64,000 nt of DNA from Wallemia ichthyophaga EXF-994 (taxonomy: Eukaryota > Basidiomycota > Wallemiomycetes > Wallemiales > Wallemiaceae), in assembly GCF_000400465.1 (NCBI RefSeq), contig NW_008806279.1, positions 310,001-374,000 of the forward strand, read 5' to 3'. Made by a program: the position numbers and the translations under genes. Below the pieces are notes generated by a model. The model saw nothing but the letters and a program-made list of their open reading frames with translations. It ran no database searches and was not told the origin of the DNA. Positions 59,021 through 64,000 of this stretch are shown piece by piece. How positions within the stretch are numbered: position 1 is the stretch's first letter; the number at the start of each line of letters is the position of its first letter.

Positions 59021-60973
59021 TCAAACTGGATAAGGCTCTTCGGGTGGACTGTCAACAATAAAAGGCGAATCATCATTTCCCTTTTTGCTAATCAGCTGAA
59101 ACAGTTCATCGAGATTGCCATACTTGCTCCTTTTCGCTGAATCAGGCGGGCTGCTCGCGAGCTCGTCAATCTCATCCTCATCCTCTCGTGTACTACTGCT
59201 CTTTTCAAATCCTGGCAAATGCAGCACTACGTCATTTTTCTTACCATTCACAGGTGAGACAAACTCGCTACTGTCAGGCGGTGATGATGGCGGCAATTTA
59301 CTAAAATCGAACGGTGTCGCAGCATTGCTGTTTTTTCTTGCACTAGCATCGCCTACCACAACCGTCGTATCATCATCATCATCCTCCGCCTCAGACGACA
59401 TGGCCCACTTGAGCGGGGACGGGTTCTGCGTGTGCTCCTGCTGCAAAGGAAATGAGCCCAAATTATCTACAGAATTATACCTGGAGCTGTTTTTGTCCTG
59501 CTCCTTTGCATCTACATCCGCCTCAGAGAAAACATGCTTGAGCATCGTACCAGGACTGCTATTAAGTATATCCTGGAGATATTCATTATTATACGCCGTC
59601 TTTCGCGGTGGTGATGTATATGGCCCAGTCGGTATTTTGAATCCTGGCTCAGCCTCCTTCCGCGGCGGTGCTTTGAGTAAGTTGTCGCGTTTATTGAGTT
59701 TATTTGCGCCTAAATCGCCCAGCACATTGCCAAGACCTGAAAGGGCTGTTTTGTTTCGTTTTGGAGGGTATGAATCATGTGCGCTATGTCGCATTTGCGT
59801 CTGCGTCAGTGCTTGGGAACTTTGGGACTGAGAAACACTAAAAGACCTCCGGACAGGACTGCCGTCACCAGTATGTACATTTACGTTCTCATCTCGGCGC
59901 GAATGTGTGCTAATTTTCCGCCGACTCTTGGTACCTTTGTTTAACTCTTTCTTTTCTTCCTCAGCCCTCCACAGAGCTTCAGGACGCATGCTATTATTTT
60001 TCTTCCAGTAAAGTCCACATGCTGGTAATTAACTGGTTAGGAGAAAGTAAAAATTGCACACCCTTCGTCACCCACAGTTACACGCTCTGACACGACCAGT
60101 CGCTGATGAGGGCTCACCAACAAATCGCCAGGCCGAGGTATCTGTCGTGCCACATATTACGCACTGCTCCTGGTTTTCTAGGGCCGGGTATTAGCACAAA
60201 CATGTTAACAGAGACGACGACTCACTCTCAATCTTTTTTGCTACATGGCTCTCTCTTTCCCTGTCTCTGTCTTTGTTACTGTCCCTCTCTTTCTCCTTCT
60301 TAATATGAGAGCTGCTGACTCTGCGCGAAGGTGGTGTCGATGGAGCGCGTTTTCGTGGTCTACCCCTGCCATTGCTAACACTCGAGCTAGTGCTCTGTTT
60401 TGGAAGGTACTGAGTGGGTGTATTATTCTGTTTAGTATGAGTGAGTGCTATCAACGCACAGTCCACCCACCTTCTGGAATCTGAGGACCACTTTGAGGAC
60501 ATCACCGTCATCTTCAAAAGGATCACCCTGCTCTAGCGTACCTATAATGAGTTTCGTTTGATCTGAGAGACAACGTTTGACAGCGCCTTCGATGGCGAAC
60601 ACTGGTTGATGTTCGACGGTGCTAATTTTTTCACTTTCATACGCGTTCATAGCGTGTAAAGTGTAGTCATCGAGTAACTCCGGGCTAATTTATTTGTAAG
60701 GCGCGTTGGATTTTCTGAAAACACGATACTCACCTCGTTACGCACGCTTGAGTGAGACAATCGCGGAGGCTGCAGCGCCCAAAAGAGCCAAAATTATTTT
60801 GTACCACTTCCACTTCAATGGCTTGAGTACGAGACATGAAAGTGTGAGATGAGGGGAGTATCGTGTAGACGATATTGGCTGAGATTTGAGTGAGAATTGA
60901 CGTTTTAGCCTAATTGATGCGCACCTTCTAGCGTCTTCACAATTCGCGCTTTCTTACTTGGCCGTCCTGCCAT
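59021..60973 (-). CDS. GATA-type zinc finger protein with AT-hook
   Basis: Predicted DNA-binding regulator, assembled from about six exons. Start at 60973 (MAGRPSKKARIVKTLE); exon 2 reads ANIVYTILPSSHTFMSRTQA and VQNNFGSFGRCSLRDCLTQA, exon 3 PELLDDYTLHAMNAYESEKI and DPFEDDGDVLKVVLRFQK. Next comes an AT-hook (GRGRPRKRAPSTPP) in a basic Arg/Glu-rich stretch. The zinc finger is built by two joins: QCVICGTTDTSAWRF, then RACNSCGLYWKKNNSMRP, giving C-x2-C-x23-C-x2-C. The C-terminal 300 residues are disordered and acidic, with SSPPDS repeats. The two first exons depend on splice choices and are less certain than the finger. Confidence 0.72.
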
Positions 60974-61299
60974 TTCAATTTAGTCGTCGTGGGCGTTTGA
61001 GCGAACCCGGCAACGCGCTATCAAAGTCAGACGCGTTTGAGATTACTTGGACAATTATAAAAATTATTGCGTTATACATTCTAAGGTGATTGTATTTACA
61101 AATGTATTATCAAATAAAAGGAGCTGCTATTGTCACATAACTCTATGATAATAGCGCTAAGGGTAGAGTGGGGGACTGTTGGCTGAGGTAGTACTGGCTG
61201 TGAATAAGTTGAGTGATGACGATAAATTGCTACACCAACATTCTCCTCACTGCCTCTCCTCTTTTCTTAACATCACCTACAAATTCTAAAAAAACCGGA
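60974..61299. promoter_or_regulatory. Divergent region between the GATA gene and UTP23
   Basis: 326 bp between start codons with an A/T-rich core (ATAAAAATTATTGCG near 61056). No gene or repeat seen; the in-frame extension of UTP23 into this region is not conserved-looking. Confidence 0.4.
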
Positions 61300-62082
61300 A
61301 TGCGTCAGAAACGTGCTAAAGCGTATGAGCGTCTAATGACAGCATACGAGCGATACTTTCGCTACCGACAACCCTACCAAATTCTTATCGACGATGCCTT
61401 CGCGCTCAACCTACACCGCGCCCAGCTAAGCCCACAGAAGCAATGCGATATGGTTATGCGCAGTGAAACCAAAATCATGATTACTCAGTGTACTATGCAG
61501 GCCCTTTATGCTCGCGGTCCAGAGTGTCAACCCGCCGTCGATCTCGCAAAATCATTCGAAAGGCGTAAATGTAATCATAGAGAGACTATTCCAGTACACG
61601 AATGTATTAAAAGCGTCGTTGGGGATACGAACAAGCATAGATACGTCATAGCGACGACCAACACTGAACTCAGGAAACACCTCCATTCTATCCCAGGCAT
61701 ACCAATACTCCACTATAATAGAATGGTTATTGTCCTTGAACCGCCATCTGATGCAACATCAAACCGTATTAAACAAATTGAGGGCGAGAAAGTGTCTCAG
61801 TCGGTTGTTGAAAAGAAGGTGCTCGACGGACAGGCAAAGGAGGAAGCGGGTGAAAAACCTAGGGAGGAAAATAGCGAACAACCAAAGAAAAAGAAGAGGA
61901 AGGGGCCCAAAGGACCAAATCCTCTTGCTGCGAAGAAGAAGAAACCTGAAAAGTCAAAGCCACAGAAGCATGACACTGATAAAGACGATAAAGACGCACC
62001 AAAGAAGAAGAGGAGTAGGAGGAGGAACAAAATTGGCGGTGATAGTGGCAGTGCGGATACACCTACACCTGCAACCGCATAG
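61300..62082 (+). CDS. UTP23: rRNA-processing protein Utp23 (PIN-like domain)
   Basis: SSU processome factor needed for release of snR30 and early 18S maturation. The ATG at 61300 is chosen because it opens the family start MRQKRAKAYERLMTAYERYF; an upstream in-frame ATG at 61213 would add an unrelated hydrophobic leader. Seen: YQILIDDAFALNLHRAQLSP, ETKIMITQCTMQALYARGPE, the zinc-binding Cys/His set (ARGPEC, RRKCNHRETIPVHECI) and NKHRYVIATTNTELRKHLHS. The C-terminus is a long Lys-rich nuclear tail. Single exon, 260 aa. Confidence 0.92.
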   Translation: MRQKRAKAYERLMTAYERYFRYRQPYQILIDDAFALNLHRAQLSPQKQCDMVMRSETKIMITQCTMQALYARGPECQPAVDLAKSFERRKCNHRETIPVHECIKSVVGDTNKHRYVIATTNTELRKHLHSIPGIPILHYNRMVIVLEPPSDATSNRIKQIEGEKVSQSVVEKKVLDGQAKEEAGEKPREENSEQPKKKKRKGPKGPNPLAAKKKKPEKSKPQKHDTDKDDKDAPKKKRSRRRNKIGGDSGSADTPTPATA

Positions 62083-62208
62083 ACAGCATGTTCTACTTAT
62101 ACATATTATATTTATTGCACACTCACTCATCACTAACGCGTGGATATGTATCGATCAATTACAAACAGAACTTTGGTATGTGCCTCTTGACGAGATCTCT
62201 TACTTGCA

Positions 62209-62422
62209 CTAAAGCAAGTTACCGTCTTTGCCCTTAAATTCTCCACTGTTGGCTGCAGTATCCTTGGTACCTGCGAATTGGAAGTCGCCATTTGTGCCTG
62301 CGCGCTTTAACTAGTGGGATTGTCAGCAGATTGCACTTCCGCACAAGAAGACGAACGGCTGGTTGTGCAGCGGTGACAGCTGCAAAGATTGCGAGGGTGA
62401 AAGAAAGCAGCTTGATTTGCAT
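62209..62422 (-). CDS. Very small secreted protein with a dibasic site
   Basis: Two exons joined across an intron of about 47 nt (GTTCGT donor, CACTAG acceptor) give about 55 aa. A clear signal peptide (MQIKLLSFTLAIFAAVTAA) is followed by QPALKRAGTNGDFQFAGTKD and a short polar tail ending GKDGNLL. The LKR/A junction is a possible Kex2 cleavage site, leaving a mature peptide of about 30 residues without cysteines. Family not recognised. It sits convergently between UTP23 and the KAP121-like gene. Confidence 0.62.
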
Positions 62423-62576
62423 GGTTGTAGTTGAATAGGCGTGTACCCCTCTGCCCTTAAATACTCTTCTTCAAACCAAGCATTCCAATCTATAGTGTGA
62501 ATGTGCAGATGTAATATACTTATGGTATAGCATTATAAACGACAAATTAGAACAAAATATATAAGTTTCATTTCAT

Positions 62577-64000
62577 CTACTCCTCCTCTTCATCCTCCCA
62601 CTCGGGACCAATTTCCATCTGAGCTACTGCACCAATACCCATCAGCAGGCCTGATTGAGCATCAAGAATCTTCAAGCACGCCGATATCTCATCCAGAGCA
62701 CCATTTTCAGCTTCCTCCTCCTCTAGCACCAGCTCCAAATCTTCCTGGTCGACATCACCGCCATTGTTGTGTTTCCCAAATTTCTGTATACGCTGCTTGC
62801 GCTTCTCATGCATATCATGCAGCTGCTGCTCGACTGCCTTGGTGAAAGTTGTCGCAATTGGCTGCTTCAGGTTTGGAATTCCAAACGTAGACACTAACTT
62901 GTAGAAGCAGTTCACTAACACACCTAAGAATGTTGGATCAACTTCATCGCTAATTGCCTCAACGACATTAGCAAACGTCGTGTCAATCACCTCCTCACTA
63001 GCTTGTCCGGTGAGTTTAGCGATCTCTGCACATTGTGGAACGAGACTGCATTTGTTGGTTAGCAGCCGTCATTTGTAAATTATCAAACCCACTGTGAAGA
63101 TGCCTCTCTCACACCATCATGAAAGTAGAACTTTAAACTAGACAGAGCGATCTCCAAGGATTGAACTGCGAATGGACCGAAATGCTCCTTCAACTCAGTG
63201 GCATAGACGACAAGGGTTTCCATTGCAGTGTTTTTATCTTCGAGCGCAGATGTCTGAATTCCGACGTTTTGATCAGCCATCCTCATCCATTCCAATTCTG
63301 GGTTGGCATCTTTATCTACCTCATCGTCATCGGCTACTTGCAACTCTGGCTTGATCTGTGCTGCTACAAGCAGTGGTGGCATCACGGAAGGAAGATATGG
63401 TGCAAACTCTGGTCCCATTACACCAGCAATTCTAGCCCATGCGCTTATTAAGTAGCTGATCTGTGGATCGTCACTCTCTGTAACTTGGCTCTGGATAACG
63501 GCAAGGAGCTCCGCTAATTTATTTGCATCAGGGAGGAAGGTTTCACGACCAACAGCCATTGAGATTAAGGTTGCACATTCCATCGCTTTACCCTTCATCA
63601 TCCTGAATTCCGGACCAAGGTTTGCGCCGAGGACGTTTATAAGTAATGGCATTACAGTGGAGTAATACTTTGCAAACTTCTCCTCAGCTGCATCCGCAAC
63701 AGTAGCAATGGTAGTGATGCTCTGCTCTTGCACATAGCGCTTCGAGCTGGTACCGAGGAGATGCAAGAGCCTTTCAATCAAGCCATCCATGTATGGCTCA
63801 AACAATTCAACTTCAGGTGGAGCATCAAAGAAGTTTACAAGTGCAGCAGAAGCGTGTGCTTGAACTCTTGGACTTCTGTCCTGCACAAGGCTCGCCAAAG
63901 CCTTTAGGATAGGATCGTAGAAAGCTTCTTGGAGAGATTCTGCAAAGTCAGTGCAGAGCTGACCGATAGCATGACAAGCGCCATGACGAACGCGAGGATG
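62577..64000 (-). CDS. KAP121: Importin beta-3 (Kap121/IPO5), 5' end cut by the window
   Basis: HEAT-repeat nuclear import receptor. The gene enters from the right edge with HPRVRHGACHAIGQLC, continues with RSPRVQAHASAALVNFFDAP, EQSITTIATVADAAEEKFAK, MKGKAMECATLISMAVGRET and DDPQISYLISAWARIAGVMG, and crosses one intron (about 63100-63053) after FYFHDGVREASS, all typical IPO5 blocks. After the acidic region (DQEDLELVLEEEEAENGALD) it ends ISACLKILDAQSGLLMGIGA and EWEDEEEE at 62577. Canonical family members carry about 300 further residues of HEAT repeats beyond this point; none are found downstream. Confidence 0.87.

Noticed and set aside
60720-60830. A small membrane protein reading LKWKWYKIILALLGAAASAI
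   Set aside because: It has no start codon in reach, and the overlapping alternative frame joins cleanly to the GATA-finger gene with good splice sites.

Overview
The window is nuclear DNA of a compact fungal genome. Nearly every protein gene is broken by very short introns of about 41-52 nt, with GTRNGT-like donors, CTAAC/CTAAT/CTGAC branch sites and CAG/TAG/AAG acceptors. The gene set is eukaryotic and fungal: class I hydrophobin, condensin, Prp4, Sec2, Gos1, Naf1, Utp23, Pmp3-like and Om14-like proteins. The class I hydrophobin and the Om14-like family point to Dikarya, most likely a small-genome basidiomycete such as Wallemia. That placement is inference from family content and intron style, not a database match. 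Most genes had to be assembled by joining exons by eye, so several start sites and small exons are predictions.

Layout. 1-15,997: dense housekeeping genes. These are a cut-off mitochondrial-type protein, phosphoserine aminotransferase, RPS24, an FAH-domain hydrolase, ornithine decarboxylase, a DUF2421/aromatic-acid-exporter-like membrane protein, a seven-exon HUB1/UBL5 gene, 3-ketoacyl-CoA reductase, PRP4 and the condensin subunit BRN1. 15,998-18,043: a gene-poor island with two eroded copies of a repeat. 18,044-39,192: an RraA-like aldolase, a Sur7/PalI-like tetraspanner, a Pmp3-like protein, a disordered protein, OCT1, an Om14-like protein, a ZIP zinc transporter, a hydrophobin, an O-fucosyltransferase-like enzyme, 6-phosphogluconolactonase, a small membrane protein, a CECR5-like HAD hydrolase, bleomycin hydrolase, RPL10 and a small charged protein. 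39,661-41,860: a graveyard holding a ClpB/Hsp104-type pseudogene and a bromodomain relic. 42,358-47,570: RPL13, SEC2, the SAM carrier PET8 and a membrane-anchored aldehyde dehydrogenase.

47,571-55,589: an 8 kb gene desert. It contains a nearly perfect inverted repeat with arms of about 863 bp and a 1,025 bp spacer, and an older, eroded inverted-repeat layer lies outside it (about 48.1 and 54.4 kb). This is the most unusual structure in the window; a regional centromere or a dsRNA-producing hairpin locus are the leading hypotheses. 55,590-64,000: a Puf RNA-binding protein, NAF1, GOS1, a GATA/AT-hook factor, UTP23, a tiny secreted protein and an importin beta-3 (KAP121) that appears to lack its C-terminal third.

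Recurring themes are extreme splicing and extreme packing. There are coding exons of 3, 4, 5, 8, 8, 8, 9 and 10 nt, and two start codons appear to be created by splicing. Two divergent pairs start 19 bp apart (PET8/ALDH) or with overlapping start codons (NAF1/GOS1). HUB1 and PRP4, both splicing factors, lie close together, but nothing indicates co-regulation.
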